Source: SG8-38 sp041576815 (GTDB lineage Bacteria > Myxococcota_A > Polyangia > Polyangiales > Houyiibacteriaceae). Taken from it: a stretch of DNA of 64,000 bases. The DNA lies in assembly GCA_041576815.1 (NCBI GenBank), contig JBFGKE010000001.1, positions 62,001 through 126,000 of the forward strand, given 5' to 3'. The position numbers and the translations under genes were made by a program. Position 1 is the stretch's first letter. Each line of letters opens with the position of its first letter. The notes beneath the pieces were generated by a model. It was not told the DNA's origin and did not search any database. It worked only from the letters and a program-made list of their open reading frames with translations. Positions 8,440-17,380 of the stretch are shown one piece after another.

Positions 8440-9228
8440 ATGCAGGGAAGCAAGGTTGTGCGCCCGTTTCCGTTCTTCCGCGCCGGCGCGCGCGCGAGCC
8501 AGCCTCAGCTGTCGAAGCCGATTCTGGTTTTGGAGGACATCTACAAGTTTTTCAGGCCCGACCAGCCGACGCTTCGGGGCGTCGATCTCTCGGTCGAGCG
8601 CGGCGAGTTCGTGTTCATCACCGGACCGAGCGGCGCCGGCAAGAGCACGCTTCTCAAGCTCGTCTACCGCGAGCTCACGGTCGACGAGGGCCGGGTTCTG
8701 TTTTGCGGCCGCGACATCGCGCGGCTGACCGACAAGTCGATCCCGTTCCTTCGGCGAAACCTCGGCATCGTGTTTCAGGATTTCCGGATCATCGACCATT
8801 GGACGGTGTTCGAGAACGTCGCCGTGGCGCTCGAGATCGTGTCGATGCCGCAGCGGTTGATTCGGTCCCGGGTGGCCGAAGCGCTCGAGCGCGTCGGGCT
8901 AGCGGGCCGCGGTCCGGAGCTGACGAGTAATCTGTCGGGCGGAGAGAAGCAACGTGTCGCGGTGGCTCGGGCGATCGTACCGGAGCCGGCACTCATCCTC
9001 GCGGACGAGCCGACGGGCAACCTCGACCCGCACCTGGCGATCGACATCTTGACGCTGTTCGAGGAGATCAACGCTACCGGAACGACGGTGCTGTTCGCCA
9101 CGCATGATCACGCGCTGATCGCGAAGCGCGATCATCGGTTGGTCGCGATCGACGAGGGCCGGGTGATGGAGGCGCAGCAGGGTCTCAAGAACTGGCCGGG
9201 CAGCGGCATTCACGAGCTGGTGGGGTGA
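8440..9228 (+). CDS. ftsE: Cell division ATP-binding protein FtsE
   Basis: A 262-residue ABC ATPase. Walker A is GPSGAGKST, the Q-loop is IVFQDFRIID, the signature is LSGGEKQRVAVARA, Walker B is LILADEPTGNLD and the H-loop is LFATHDHALI. Compared with most FtsE proteins it has an N-terminal extension of about 25 residues (MQGSKVVRPFPFFR) before the conserved core; a start closer to LVLEDIYKFF is possible. With FtsX it forms the inner-membrane complex that couples ATP hydrolysis to peptidoglycan hydrolysis at the septum. It is followed after 4 bases by ftsX and then by an EnvC-like gene, so ATPase, membrane part and periplasmic effector are encoded together. Confidence 0.95.
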   Translation: MQGSKVVRPFPFFRAGARASQPQLSKPILVLEDIYKFFRPDQPTLRGVDLSVERGEFVFITGPSGAGKSTLLKLVYRELTVDEGRVLFCGRDIARLTDKSIPFLRRNLGIVFQDFRIIDHWTVFENVAVALEIVSMPQRLIRSRVAEALERVGLAGRGPELTSNLSGGEKQRVAVARAIVPEPALILADEPTGNLDPHLAIDILTLFEEINATGTTVLFATHDHALIAKRDHRLVAIDEGRVMEAQQGLKNWPGSGIHELVG

Positions 9229-9232
9229 GACG

Positions 9233-10114
9233 ATGGACGTGAAGAGCGCGATCACGCGGGCGAGGCGGGGGCTTCGCGAAGAGCGGCGGCTTTACATCGT
9301 GGCGGTCACGAGCCTCGCCGTCGCATTCATCTGCCTGGGGGCGACGCTCCTCGGCGTGACCAACCTCGATGCAGCGGCTACCCGATGGGGACAGAGCGGG
9401 CGCATCACGTTGTTCTTGAAGGACGACGCCGATGCACAGGACATCGCGCAGCTCCACGTCGTCCTCGAAGGGCTGACCGAGGTCGATGAGGTGATTCACG
9501 TGACGCCTGCGCAGGCACGGGAGGCCTTTCTCGAAGAAGCCGATGTGGGTGCTGACCTTGGCTCGCTTCCATCCGAGGTGTTTCCCGCCTCGCTCGAGGT
9601 GAACCTCGTGCACGGCGTGGCACGAGAGCGGAGCGAATCGATTGCAGCGCGGCTCGCACAGTTTCGCGCGGTGAGCGACGTGGAGAGCTACGGCAGTTGG
9701 TTTCAAAAGCTCGACCATCTTCTGTGGGGAGCGCGCATGCTCGCGCTCGGCCTGGCCGTCCTCGTGATGTTCTGCGTGATCGCGGTCATCGGGAACACGA
9801 TTCGACTCGCGGTGGCACGACGGCGTCAGGAGATCGAGGTCATGAAGCTCTGCGGGGCGACCAACGGCTTCGTCCGCGGGCCGTTCGTGCTCGAAGGCAT
9901 GTTCCAAGGGTTTGCGTCCGCGCTCCTGGCGGTGCTGGCGCTGCTGGCCGGGTATTTGGCACTTCAGGAGTCCGTCGACTCGACGCTCGCGGCGCTGACC
10001 GGAAGCCGAGTGGTGTTTTTAGGCACGGGGACCCTGGTGGCGCTGCTCGCGGGCGGCGCGCTGATCGGTGCCATTGGAAGCGCCATGTCGGTGCGACGCT
10101 ACCTCTCGGTGTGA
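9233..10114 (+). CDS. ftsX: Cell division protein FtsX
   Basis: A 293-residue inner-membrane protein with the FtsX layout: one membrane segment near residues 22-42 (LYIVAVTSLAVAFICLGATL), a periplasmic loop of about 130 residues, and three C-terminal segments, beginning with MLALGLAVLVMFCVIAVIGN. The cytoplasmic loop after the second segment contains RRQEIEVMKLCGATNGFVRGPF, matching the conserved FtsX stretch that contacts FtsE. The periplasmic loop is the part that binds EnvC in enterobacteria. It starts 4 bases after ftsE and ends one base before the EnvC-like start, so the three are certainly one transcript. Confidence 0.94.
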   Translation: MDVKSAITRARRGLREERRLYIVAVTSLAVAFICLGATLLGVTNLDAAATRWGQSGRITLFLKDDADAQDIAQLHVVLEGLTEVDEVIHVTPAQAREAFLEEADVGADLGSLPSEVFPASLEVNLVHGVARERSESIAARLAQFRAVSDVESYGSWFQKLDHLLWGARMLALGLAVLVMFCVIAVIGNTIRLAVARRRQEIEVMKLCGATNGFVRGPFVLEGMFQGFASALLAVLALLAGYLALQESVDSTLAALTGSRVVFLGTGTLVALLAGGALIGAIGSAMSVRRYLSV

Positions 10115-10115
10115 C

Positions 10116-11099
10116 ATGGGCATCTCGCGCAGATTTTGGATTTCGGTGGTTGCGGTCGGGCTCCTCGCGGCGACGGTGAGCGCAGAGCAGGACCTCGGGG
10201 TCGATGTGCTCACCGACGTCACCGCGGTGGAAGGAAAGATCGCAGAGAGCCTCGCTCGGGTGGAGCACGCGCAGACCCGGCAGGCGCAGATCGACACGGA
10301 GATTGCCGGGCTCGCGCACGAGCGGGAGGTAGCGGAAGGGCGCCTGCATGAACGGGCGCGCGCGCTCTACCGCATTCGGCGCGCAGGAATGCTGCCGGTG
10401 GCCGGTGGCTTCGATGCGCTGATGGCGCATCTCGCGCGGGTGCAGCGGCTTTCGCGAATGGTCAAAGGCGACCTCGACACGATGGAGTTCCTGGGCCAGC
10501 GGGGAGCCGCGCTGCGCTCGGAGAAGAGCGAGCTCGCGAAGGCCCTAGAGGAGGCGCAGCTCGCGCTTCGGGCACTCGAGGCCCAAAAAGAAGAGCTCGA
10601 GCAGAGCCGCCGAAGTGCGTCTCTGTTTCAAGAGACGCTTCAGGGCGAGCCCCAGTCCGCGCCGGACGACCAGCTGAGCTACGGGCGCATTCGGGTCTCG
10701 GGCGACATGGACGACCTCGGGGAGGGCTTTGCGCAGATGCGGGGCCAGCTTGCGCTGCCGGTGCAGGGGTCGATGCGTATTGGTGAGGGCTCTCGGGAAG
10801 GCGCGCCAGGGCTCGAGTTTTACGGACGCGCCGGCGGCCCGGTACGCGCCGCGGCAGACGGCCGGGTTGCGTTTTCACGCCAGTACGGCGCCTACGGCCT
10901 GATGGTCATCATCGACCACGGCAGCAGCTTCTACACCGTCTACGGAGGCCTCGGCACCAGCGACGTGCAGGTCGGCGACTGGATCGGTATGAGCACCCGC
11001 ATCGGCACCCTCGACACGGGGACCCCGGACGCCATCCTCTTCTTCGAAATCCGCAAAGGCACCCGCCCCCTAAACGCAAGAGACTGGCTGGGGTTATAA
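10116..11099 (+). CDS. envC: EnvC-like murein hydrolase activator (degenerate LytM/M23)
   Basis: A 327-residue periplasmic protein: a signal peptide (ISVVAVGLLAATVSA), a long coiled coil (about residues 25-190) and a C-terminal LytM/M23 fold. The metal and catalytic histidines of active M23 peptidases are lost: the usual HxxxD site is replaced around EFYGRAGG and the HxH site reads LFFEIRKG. The protein should therefore activate an amidase rather than cut peptidoglycan, as EnvC does. The ATG at 10116 directly follows the ftsX stop and opens a clean signal peptide, so it is preferred to the longer reading from 10068. The TAA stop at 11097-11099 lies in the flank of a REP-like palindrome. Confidence 0.9.
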   Translation: MGISRRFWISVVAVGLLAATVSAEQDLGVDVLTDVTAVEGKIAESLARVEHAQTRQAQIDTEIAGLAHEREVAEGRLHERARALYRIRRAGMLPVAGGFDALMAHLARVQRLSRMVKGDLDTMEFLGQRGAALRSEKSELAKALEEAQLALRALEAQKEELEQSRRSASLFQETLQGEPQSAPDDQLSYGRIRVSGDMDDLGEGFAQMRGQLALPVQGSMRIGEGSREGAPGLEFYGRAGGPVRAAADGRVAFSRQYGAYGLMVIIDHGSSFYTVYGGLGTSDVQVGDWIGMSTRIGTLDTGTPDAILFFEIRKGTRPLNARDWLGL

Positions 11100-11153
11100 A
11101 GGGGACAGTCCCCTTTTTCACGAGCGTTTGAAAAAAGGGACAGTCCCCTTTAA
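11094..11153. repeat. Inverted pair of REP-like palindromes (REPIN-like)
   Basis: Two palindromes face each other. The first reads TTATAAA, GGGGACAGTCCCC (11101-11113), then TTTTT; the second reads AAAAAA, GGGACAGTCCCC (11137-11148), then TTTAAT. Their T/A tracts point inward across a short CACGAGCGTTTG spacer, so the block can fold into one long hairpin of about 20 pairs with a central mismatch. This is the layout of a REPIN, the doublet form of REP sequences mobilised by RAYT transposases. It fills the gap between the envC-like gene and the DUF385 gene and could also end transcription of the fts unit. Confidence 0.85.
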
Positions 11154-11164
11154 TCTTCGGCGTC

Positions 11165-11632
11165 GTGGCGTATCGGGATTTCATCAACTGGTTTTCGGTG
11201 ACCCCCGTCGGGCGCTGGATCGCGAGTCGGTTTTCGGCGCGGCTCGATCCCATTCTCTACCGGCTGAGCGGAGGGAAGATCACGTCGGTGGGGCCACAGG
11301 TGATCCCGCAGCTCGTCCTGACGACGACAGGGCGGAAGTCGGGGAAGCAGCGCTCGGTGCAGCTCGGGTACACGGAGGACGGCGATGACGTGCTCGTCGT
11401 GGCGAGCAACTTTGGCGGCACGAATCATCCGGCATGGTCGTACAACCTCGACGCGAACTCGCAGGCGAAGATCCAGCTTGGCGCCGAAACCAAAGACGTG
11501 GTGGCGCAGCGTTTGACCGATTCGGAGAAAGCGATCCTCTGGCCGAAGATCGCCGACACGATTCCGCAGATGAAATCGTACGTGAAGAGGACGTCCCGCA
11601 ATATCAAGGTGTACCGGCTGACGGGGGCGTGA
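11165..11632 (+). CDS. DUF385 / deazaflavin-dependent nitroreductase family protein
   Basis: A 155-residue split-barrel protein read from a GTG at 11165. The motif LVLTTTGRKSGKQRSVQLGY, then VVASNFGGTNHPAWSYNL and the KIQLG strand match the DUF385 (Ddn-like) family, whose actinobacterial members use reduced F420 to reduce quinones or nitro compounds. Whether this organism makes F420, or the protein uses another flavin, cannot be told here. It lies alone between two REP-like blocks, the pair at 11.1 kb and the singlet at 11.66 kb. Its role is unknown beyond a probable flavin- or deazaflavin-dependent reduction. Confidence 0.85.
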   Translation: MAYRDFINWFSVTPVGRWIASRFSARLDPILYRLSGGKITSVGPQVIPQLVLTTTGRKSGKQRSVQLGYTEDGDDVLVVASNFGGTNHPAWSYNLDANSQAKIQLGAETKDVVAQRLTDSEKAILWPKIADTIPQMKSYVKRTSRNIKVYRLTGA

Positions 11633-11650
11633 GCTCAGCGATGGTGCCGG

Positions 11651-11678
11651 AAAAAAGGGGACTGTCCCCTATATAATT
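11651..11678. repeat. Single REP-like palindrome
   Basis: The + strand reads AAAAAA, then GGGGACTGTCCCC (11657-11669), then TATATAATT. Its reverse complement matches the 40-bp units at 3.2 kb base for base over TTATATA, the palindrome and the T-run. It lies in the 97-base gap between the DUF385 gene and the GH2 gene. In this orientation the T-run serves the minus strand. Confidence 0.9.
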
Positions 11679-11729
11679 GGGGGGGGAGTGGGTTTGTCGG
11701 TGGTTGTGTTGGTGTTACCGATAGGCTAA

Positions 11730-14700
11730 GTGGCCGGGATGCTTTTACTGGGTGTTTCCCGTTCACACCTGGTCGCGGTTTTGCTGCCGCTGACCTTCCT
11801 CGCGGCCTGCGAGACGAGCTCGGATTCGCCCGTCGGCCCCGGCCCCGCCAACCTTTGCAATGCGGGCCAAATCGACTGGCCCGACGAGGCCGAGCCGCTT
11901 TGGAACAACATCGAGGTGACGTCGGTGAATCGGGAGCGGCCGCGGGCGACGTTCGTTCCGGGCCCAGTCAACTATGTCAATACCGGCGATCCCTTCCTAA
12001 GCGACCCGATGATTCCCGTCACGCCCGTCCTCTCACTCAACGGCTCCTGGCGCTTCCAGTCCGCCGAGTCCCCCACCTCGCGCCCTGCGGGCTTCGAGGC
12101 ACCCACCTTCGACGATACGAGCTGGGACACCATCGACGTCCCCTCGAACGTCGAGATGCTCGGCTACGGCGAGCCGATCTACCTCAACATTCACTACCCG
12201 TTCGACCCGACGCTCGAGTCGGCTTTCGACTTCCCGGTGATCCCGACGGAAGGCAATAGGGTCGGTTCGTACCGCCGCACGTTCGAAGTGCCGGAGGACT
12301 GGACGCTCCGTAGTGTGTTCATCCACTTCGACGGCGTCGACTCGGCGTTTTATCTCTGGGTCAACGGCGAGCGCGTGGGCTACAGCCAAGGCAGCCGTGC
12401 GGGCGCGGAGTTCGACATCACGCCGTTCCTCACCGAAGGGGAGAACGTGCTTGCTGTGCAGGTCTACCGCTGGTCCGACGGCACCTGGCTCGAAAAGCAG
12501 GACATGTGGAACTTGAGTGGAATCTTTCGCGACGTCTACCTCTGGTCTGCGTCGTCCACGCAGGTTCGCGACATCGAATTCCGGGCAGACCTGAACGAGA
12601 CATTCGACGAAGCCGAGACCAACGTGAGCGTCGATCTTCGACAGCTCGTGCGGGCAGCCGGAACCGTGAACGTCGAAGCCCGTATCGGCGACTCCGACAA
12701 CCCGCTTTTCTCCGCCTCCGAGATGGTGACGCTGGGCTCGTGTGACGAAGCTCGTGTCGAGCTGACCGGCACCGTCAGCAATCCGGAGCTCTGGACGGCC
12801 GAGACGCCGAATCTTTACCAGCTGGAGCTCACCGTGACCAGCGAGGTCGGATCCCTCGGCACCGTCGAGACCTTCACCCAGCGCGTCGGCTTCCGCGACG
12901 TCGCCATCCGCGACGGCGTCCTCGAGGTCAACGGCAATCCGATCACCATCCGCGGCGTCAACCGCCACGAGCACAGCCCCGACACCGGCCACACCATCAC
13001 CGAGGAACAGATGATCGCCGACATCCTGCTCCTCAAACAAAACGGCTTCAACGCCGTGCGACCAGGCCACTACCCGCTGGTGCCCCGCTTCTACGAGCTC
13101 GCCGATGAATACGGTCTCTACATGGTCGACGAGGCCAACATCGAATCGCACGGCCTCTGGCAAGAGCTCGGCCTCAACCTCGGACGCCTCCCCGAATGGG
13201 CGCCCATCCATCAAGAGCGCCTCGAGCGCATGGTCGAGCGCGACAAGAATCATCCTTCGATCATCATTTGGTCGATGGGCAACGAGGCGGGCGACGGTGA
13301 GGCGTTCGACCAGATGAGCGATTGGCTGCACGAGCGCGACCCCACGCGCATCGTCACCTATGAAGGCAGCAACTTCGGGGGCGCCGGCACCGTCGATGCG
13401 CACAGCGACGTCCAGTGCCCGATGTACTGGTCCGCGTCGCAGGTCGAGCAGTACGTCAGCGAGCCGCGCACCCGCCCGATCATCCTGATCGAGTACGCGC
13501 ACGCGATGGGCAGCAGCAACGGCAACATGAGGGAGTTCTGGGACGTCTTCTACGAGCACGAGCAGGCGCAGGGCGGGTTCATCTGGGATTGGATGGACCA
13601 GGGGATTCGACTTCCGGTCCTGGGCTCGCAGGACGAGACGTTCTTTGGGTACGGCGGCGACGTCGGCCCCGGCGTGCCGGACGCGAGCGGCTTCAACCGC
13701 GTGTTCGGCAACAACTTCTGCATGAACGGGTTGCTTGGGTCGGATCAAACCCCGCGTCCCGCCATGCCCGTCGTGAAGAAGGTCATGCAACCGGTGTCGG
13801 TCGAGGCAGTCGACCTCAGCGCTGGCCGAGTCCGCGTCACCAATCGCTATGACCACATCGATTGGACGGAGCGGCTGCGCGGGCGCTATGCCGTGCTCCT
13901 CGACGGGGCCGTCGTCGACGATGGGATGCTGACGCTTCCAAGCTTGGCTCCCGGCGAAAGCGCCGACATCGACGTGCCGCTCCCGGAGCTGGTCGTCCCG
14001 GCGGGCGCGGAGCCGCGGCTCCGGCTGTCATTCGAGCTGAGAAATGACCAACTCTGGGCCGACGCTGGCCATGAGGTCGCCTGGGCCGACTTCTCGCTCC
14101 CGTCTGCGGTCCCCGGTGCGCCCATCGATCCGTCGGGTGCGCCAGCGCTCGTCGTTGCTCAGGACCCCGGCTCGGTCGAGGTTGCCGGCGACGGATTCTC
14201 CGTTCGCGTCGATGCGACGACCGGGTCGTTGGCCTCTTTCATGTCGGGATCGACCGAGCTGCTTGCCGAGCCCCTGCGCCCCGACTTCTGGCGGGCGATG
14301 ACCGACAACGATCTTGGCAACTCGCTCAACAGCCGTTCCCGCGTTTGGCAGGACCTCGGAGGCGTCCTCGAGGCGACGAGCCTCGTGGTCGACAGCTCTT
14401 CGACGCAGGAAGTCGTCATCACGGCCGAGGCCGCCGCGCCCGGGGTATCCGCGGTCTTCACCCTCGCGTATCGCGTATTTGCCTCCGGTGAAGTCGGTGT
14501 CTCCCTCGCGTTCGATCCGGGCGAAAGCCTTCCCGAGCTCCCGCGCTTCGGCATGAAGACCGCCCTTGCTGGAAGCCTCGACCAAGTGCAGTGGCTTGGC
14601 CCTGGTCCGGAGGCGACGTATCCAGACCGCGTGCTGCTTCCCGTAGGGCTCTACTCAGGCTCCGTCACGGAACAGTTCGTGCCCTATGCGCGCCCACAGG

Positions 14701-15038
14701 AGAGCGGCAACAAAGCGGACGCACGCTTCGTCGCGATCACGGACACGGCGGGCAACGGCCTCCTCGCGGCGGGTGGGCCTCGGCTCAGCGTGAACGCATC
14801 CCCGTTTGCAGCCGAGCAGATCGAAGCCGCGCGCCACCCGCACGAGGTCGTCGCCGACGGAAACGTTCACCTCAACCTCGACCGCGCCCAGCGCGGTGTT
14901 GCCGGTGACAATTCCTGGGGCCGTGCGCCGCTGAGGCAGTACATCATCGACGCCGACGCCCAGAGCTACGCGTTCTGGATCAGAGCGCTGTCGCCGGGGG
15001 ACGACCCCGTGGAGCTTGCGCGGAAGACACTGCCGTAG
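11730..15038 (+). CDS. Secreted GH2 beta-galactosidase-like lipoprotein
   Basis: A 1102-residue glycoside hydrolase family 2 protein of LacZ-type length. Order: lipoprotein signal ending LTFLAAC, jelly-roll sugar-binding domain (SWDTIDVPSNVEMLGYG), an Ig-like domain, the TIM barrel and the C-terminal beta-sandwich typical of LacZ. The acid/base Glu is in WSMGNEAG (about residue 519) and the nucleophile in ILIEYAHAMG (about 588). It should cut beta-galactosides, or related beta-linked sugars, outside the inner membrane. The GTG at 11730 or the ATG at 11739 may be the start; both give the same signal peptide. It stands alone, with no sugar transporter or regulator beside it, and a REP palindrome lies just upstream. 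Confidence 0.92.
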   Translation: MAGMLLLGVSRSHLVAVLLPLTFLAACETSSDSPVGPGPANLCNAGQIDWPDEAEPLWNNIEVTSVNRERPRATFVPGPVNYVNTGDPFLSDPMIPVTPVLSLNGSWRFQSAESPTSRPAGFEAPTFDDTSWDTIDVPSNVEMLGYGEPIYLNIHYPFDPTLESAFDFPVIPTEGNRVGSYRRTFEVPEDWTLRSVFIHFDGVDSAFYLWVNGERVGYSQGSRAGAEFDITPFLTEGENVLAVQVYRWSDGTWLEKQDMWNLSGIFRDVYLWSASSTQVRDIEFRADLNETFDEAETNVSVDLRQLVRAAGTVNVEARIGDSDNPLFSASEMVTLGSCDEARVELTGTVSNPELWTAETPNLYQLELTVTSEVGSLGTVETFTQRVGFRDVAIRDGVLEVNGNPITIRGVNRHEHSPDTGHTITEEQMIADILLLKQNGFNAVRPGHYPLVPRFYELADEYGLYMVDEANIESHGLWQELGLNLGRLPEWAPIHQERLERMVERDKNHPSIIIWSMGNEAGDGEAFDQMSDWLHERDPTRIVTYEGSNFGGAGTVDAHSDVQCPMYWSASQVEQYVSEPRTRPIILIEYAHAMGSSNGNMREFWDVFYEHEQAQGGFIWDWMDQGIRLPVLGSQDETFFGYGGDVGPGVPDASGFNRVFGNNFCMNGLLGSDQTPRPAMPVVKKVMQPVSVEAVDLSAGRVRVTNRYDHIDWTERLRGRYAVLLDGAVVDDGMLTLPSLAPGESADIDVPLPELVVPAGAEPRLRLSFELRNDQLWADAGHEVAWADFSLPSAVPGAPIDPSGAPALVVAQDPGSVEVAGDGFSVRVDATTGSLASFMSGSTELLAEPLRPDFWRAMTDNDLGNSLNSRSRVWQDLGGVLEATSLVVDSSSTQEVVITAEAAAPGVSAVFTLAYRVFASGEVGVSLAFDPGESLPELPRFGMKTALAGSLDQVQWLGPGPEATYPDRVLLPVGLYSGSVTEQFVPYARPQESGNKADARFVAITDTAGNGLLAAGGPRLSVNASPFAAEQIEAARHPHEVVADGNVHLNLDRAQRGVAGDNSWGRAPLRQYIIDADAQSYAFWIRALSPGDDPVELARKTLP

Positions 15039-15067
15039 AGCGAGGCAGCGTCACCCCGCGTGCGCCT

Positions 15068-15433
15068 TTAGCGCTTGACGACGCCGAGCGTCTCGGCGTA
15101 GGCGAGCAGGGCTTCCAGGTTGGACTCGCTGATCTTGTCCGGGCCGAAGGCCGGCATGTCGTCGAGGCCGGAGCGGATCTGCCATCGCACCTTGGCGGGC
15201 GCGAGGCTCATGCCTGAAATCTTCGGGCCGTCGCCTTTCTCGCCGCCGGGGTGACACCCCTCGCAGAACTCGGCGTACACGACCTCGCCCGTGGCGGTAT
15301 CGGTCGACTCGAGTGGGAACTGGAACTGCTCCAACGAGTACGCGGTGGTGCCGCCGCTCTTCCCCGAGGACGAGCAGCCGAAGGCGAGGGCGACCATCCC
15401 GATCGCCAAGCCAAAGATCAGTTTCTTCCCCAT
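15068..15433 (-). CDS. Small c-type cytochrome lipoprotein
   Basis: A 121-residue protein with a lipoprotein signal (VALAFGCSSSG) and one haem attachment site, CEGCH, near residue 57. A likely axial methionine is MPAF near residue 92. It is of the soluble class I cytochrome c type, tethered by lipid to a membrane, and would carry single electrons in the periplasm. It follows thiC on the same strand with a 20-base gap, but a metabolic link to thiamine synthesis is not apparent. The redox partner is unknown. Confidence 0.87.
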   Translation of the reverse strand: MGKKLIFGLAIGMVALAFGCSSSGKSGGTTAYSLEQFQFPLESTDTATGEVVYAEFCEGCHPGGEKGDGPKISGMSLAPAKVRWQIRSGLDDMPAFGPDKISESNLEALLAYAETLGVVKR

Positions 15434-15453
15434 TTTGGACCCTTTCCCCTGGT

Positions 15454-17229
15454 CTAACGGCGCGGCGCGCCTTCCTTCCCTTTGCGGCCCAACTGTAGCA
15501 GTTTTTGCCCCTGAACCCGCAAAGCTTCGGTGTCATCGGCGACGAAATCACTGTGGCAGGCGGCTTTTTCGGCCGGGCCCACGGCCTGCTTGGTCTTGCT
15601 CGCAAGCCGGTGGATCTCGTCCGGCGACAGGTGTCCGCGCGTCCTCAGGATCTCCTGCTGCGTCGGGCTGAGCGCCGGCGATTTCATCACCCGCTCCCGC
15701 TCGAAGCCCTCGGCCTTGCCGGAGTCGAACTCCTGAATCTCCTTGGAGATGCGCACCGAGCACCAGTCGTGTCCGCACATCGCACAGAAGTCGGTATCGA
15801 CGTCGAGGTCCTCGTCGTGAAAGGCCCGCGCCGTATCGCTATCGAAGGCGAGATCGAAGTGCTTTTCCCAGTTGAGCGCCGCCCGTGCCCGAGTGAGGTC
15901 GTCGTCCCAGTCACGCGAGCCTGGAACCCCGAGCGCGACGTCGGCGGCGTGGGCTGCGATCTTATACGCGATGCAACCTTGCTTCACGTCGTCGCGCTTC
16001 GGCAGGCCGAGGTGCTCCTTTGGCGTCACGTAGCAGAGCATCGCCGCCCCGTGGTAGCCGGCGGCCGTCGCCCCGATCGCGCTCGTGATGTGGTCGTATC
16101 CGGGGAAGACGTCGGTCACCAGCGGCCCGAGCACGTAAAACGGAGCTCCGTGGCAGCGCCGCCGCTGGACCTTCATGTTGTATTCGATCTGATCGAACGG
16201 GACGTGGCCGGGGCCTTCCACCATCACCTGGCAGCCTTTGCGCCACGCGCGCTCCGTGAGCTCTCCAAGCCGGTCGAGCTCGCCGAGCTGCGCATCGTCG
16301 GTGGCGTCCGCGAGGCCGCCCGGGCGAAGGCCGTCGCCGAGTGAAAACGAAACGTCGTACTCGCGCATGACGTCGCAAATCGCCTCGAAGTGGGCGTACA
16401 TCGGGTTTTCTTGCCCGTGGTGAAGCATCCACTTCGCGAGCAGTGACCCGCCGCGGGAGACCACGCCGATCAGCCGCTTGCGAATCCACGGCAAGTGCTC
16501 GCGCGCGACGCCCGCGTGAATGGTGAAGTAGTCGACGCCCTGCGCTGCTTGATGGCGAAGCGATTCGAGGATCACCTCGAGAGTGAGGTCCTCGATGCGC
16601 CGGCCGATGATCATCGAGTAGATGGGCACCGTACCAATCGGGACACGGGCGTTTCGGACGATCGCCTCGCGCGTCGCGTCGAGGTCGCCCCCCGTCGACA
16701 GGTCCATCACGGTGTCCGCGCCCCAGCGCTCGGCCCAACGAAGCTTCTCGACCTCCTCCTCGGTACCGGACGACACGGGGGACGCTCCCATGTTGGCGTT
16801 GATCTTCGTCGCGCTCGCGCGGCCGATGCACATCGGGTCGAGGGCGTGGCGAAGATGGACCTTGTTGGCCGGGATGATCATGCGTCCCGCAGCGACCTCG
16901 TCGCGTACCTGCTCGGCGGTGAGGTGAGGCTCGCGCTCTGCAACGCGTCGCATCTGCGCCGTGACCAGACCGAGCCGTGCGTGCTCGAGCTGCGTGACGG
17001 GCTCGAAGCCCTCGGGCGCGTGCCAGCGTCCGTCTTCATAGCGCCAGTCCTCGGGCATGAAGTCCCATGCGGTCTTGTCGCTGGGCAGAGGCATGCCGGG
17101 TGTGTCCGGGGACGAGAAGCTCAGCGGGCCGCCAACGTCGGGCGCATTGGCAAACGAGCCGGGCGTCGTGCCGGCCGCCGTGCTCGACGGGTTCAGCGCG
17201 CCTCGAAGCGGAATCTGGAAATCTTTCAT
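15454..17229 (-). CDS. thiC: Phosphomethylpyrimidine synthase ThiC
   Basis: A 591-residue radical-SAM enzyme that converts aminoimidazole ribotide to hydroxymethylpyrimidine phosphate, the pyrimidine half of thiamine. The unusual C-terminal cluster motif CAMCGHDWC (CxxCxxxxC) is present near residues 485-493, along with VMVEGPGHVPFDQIEYN, FYVLGPLVTDVFPGYDHIT and MLCYVTPKEHLGLP. An N-terminal domain of about 100 residues (PLRGALNPSSTAAG) is also present, as in long bacterial ThiC. A TPP riboswitch lies about 33 bases before the start, so expression should fall when thiamine pyrophosphate is plentiful. No other thi gene is nearby. Confidence 0.97.
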   Translation of the reverse strand: MKDFQIPLRGALNPSSTAAGTTPGSFANAPDVGGPLSFSSPDTPGMPLPSDKTAWDFMPEDWRYEDGRWHAPEGFEPVTQLEHARLGLVTAQMRRVAEREPHLTAEQVRDEVAAGRMIIPANKVHLRHALDPMCIGRASATKINANMGASPVSSGTEEEVEKLRWAERWGADTVMDLSTGGDLDATREAIVRNARVPIGTVPIYSMIIGRRIEDLTLEVILESLRHQAAQGVDYFTIHAGVAREHLPWIRKRLIGVVSRGGSLLAKWMLHHGQENPMYAHFEAICDVMREYDVSFSLGDGLRPGGLADATDDAQLGELDRLGELTERAWRKGCQVMVEGPGHVPFDQIEYNMKVQRRRCHGAPFYVLGPLVTDVFPGYDHITSAIGATAAGYHGAAMLCYVTPKEHLGLPKRDDVKQGCIAYKIAAHAADVALGVPGSRDWDDDLTRARAALNWEKHFDLAFDSDTARAFHDEDLDVDTDFCAMCGHDWCSVRISKEIQEFDSGKAEGFERERVMKSPALSPTQQEILRTRGHLSPDEIHRLASKTKQAVGPAEKAACHSDFVADDTEALRVQGQKLLQLGRKGKEGAPRR

Positions 17230-17257
17230 CGTGCTCCTCTTGCAGGGACACGCGATG

Positions 17258-17336
17258 GCTCGCTTCCCTACGCCGGTCCAAACCGGATCAGGTTCGACGG
17301 GTTCGTCTCAGCCCTCTCTGGGCGCCCCGAGCGAAT
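17258..17336 (-). promoter_or_regulatory. TPP riboswitch (THI element) upstream of thiC
   Basis: Read on the minus strand, the region contains the conserved blocks in order: GGGGCGCC, GGGCTGAGA, ACCCGTCGAACCTGATCC, GGTTTGGACC and GGCGTAGGGAAGCG. CTGAGA and CCTGATC-GTAGGGAA are the thiamine pyrophosphate binding boxes. It lies between thiC and the divergent sterol desaturase gene. No clear terminator follows, and the start codon is close, so control of translation initiation is the likelier mechanism (inference). Confidence 0.96.
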
Positions 17337-17380
17337 CAGGACTCTAGCGCTCGCACTGCGGACGCGCCATCCTTCGTTCC

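Noticed and set aside
10116..11099. Active M23 endopeptidase
   Set aside because: The metal and catalytic histidines are replaced; with ftsEX next to it an activator role fits.
12033..13856. A 607-codon open frame on the minus strand
   Set aside because: It lies antisense to the GH2 gene and reads as biased low-information sequence typical of high-GC shadows, with no family motif.
11730..15038. A polysaccharide utilisation locus around the GH2 enzyme
   Set aside because: No SusC/SusD, transporter, regulator or other glycosidase is adjacent.
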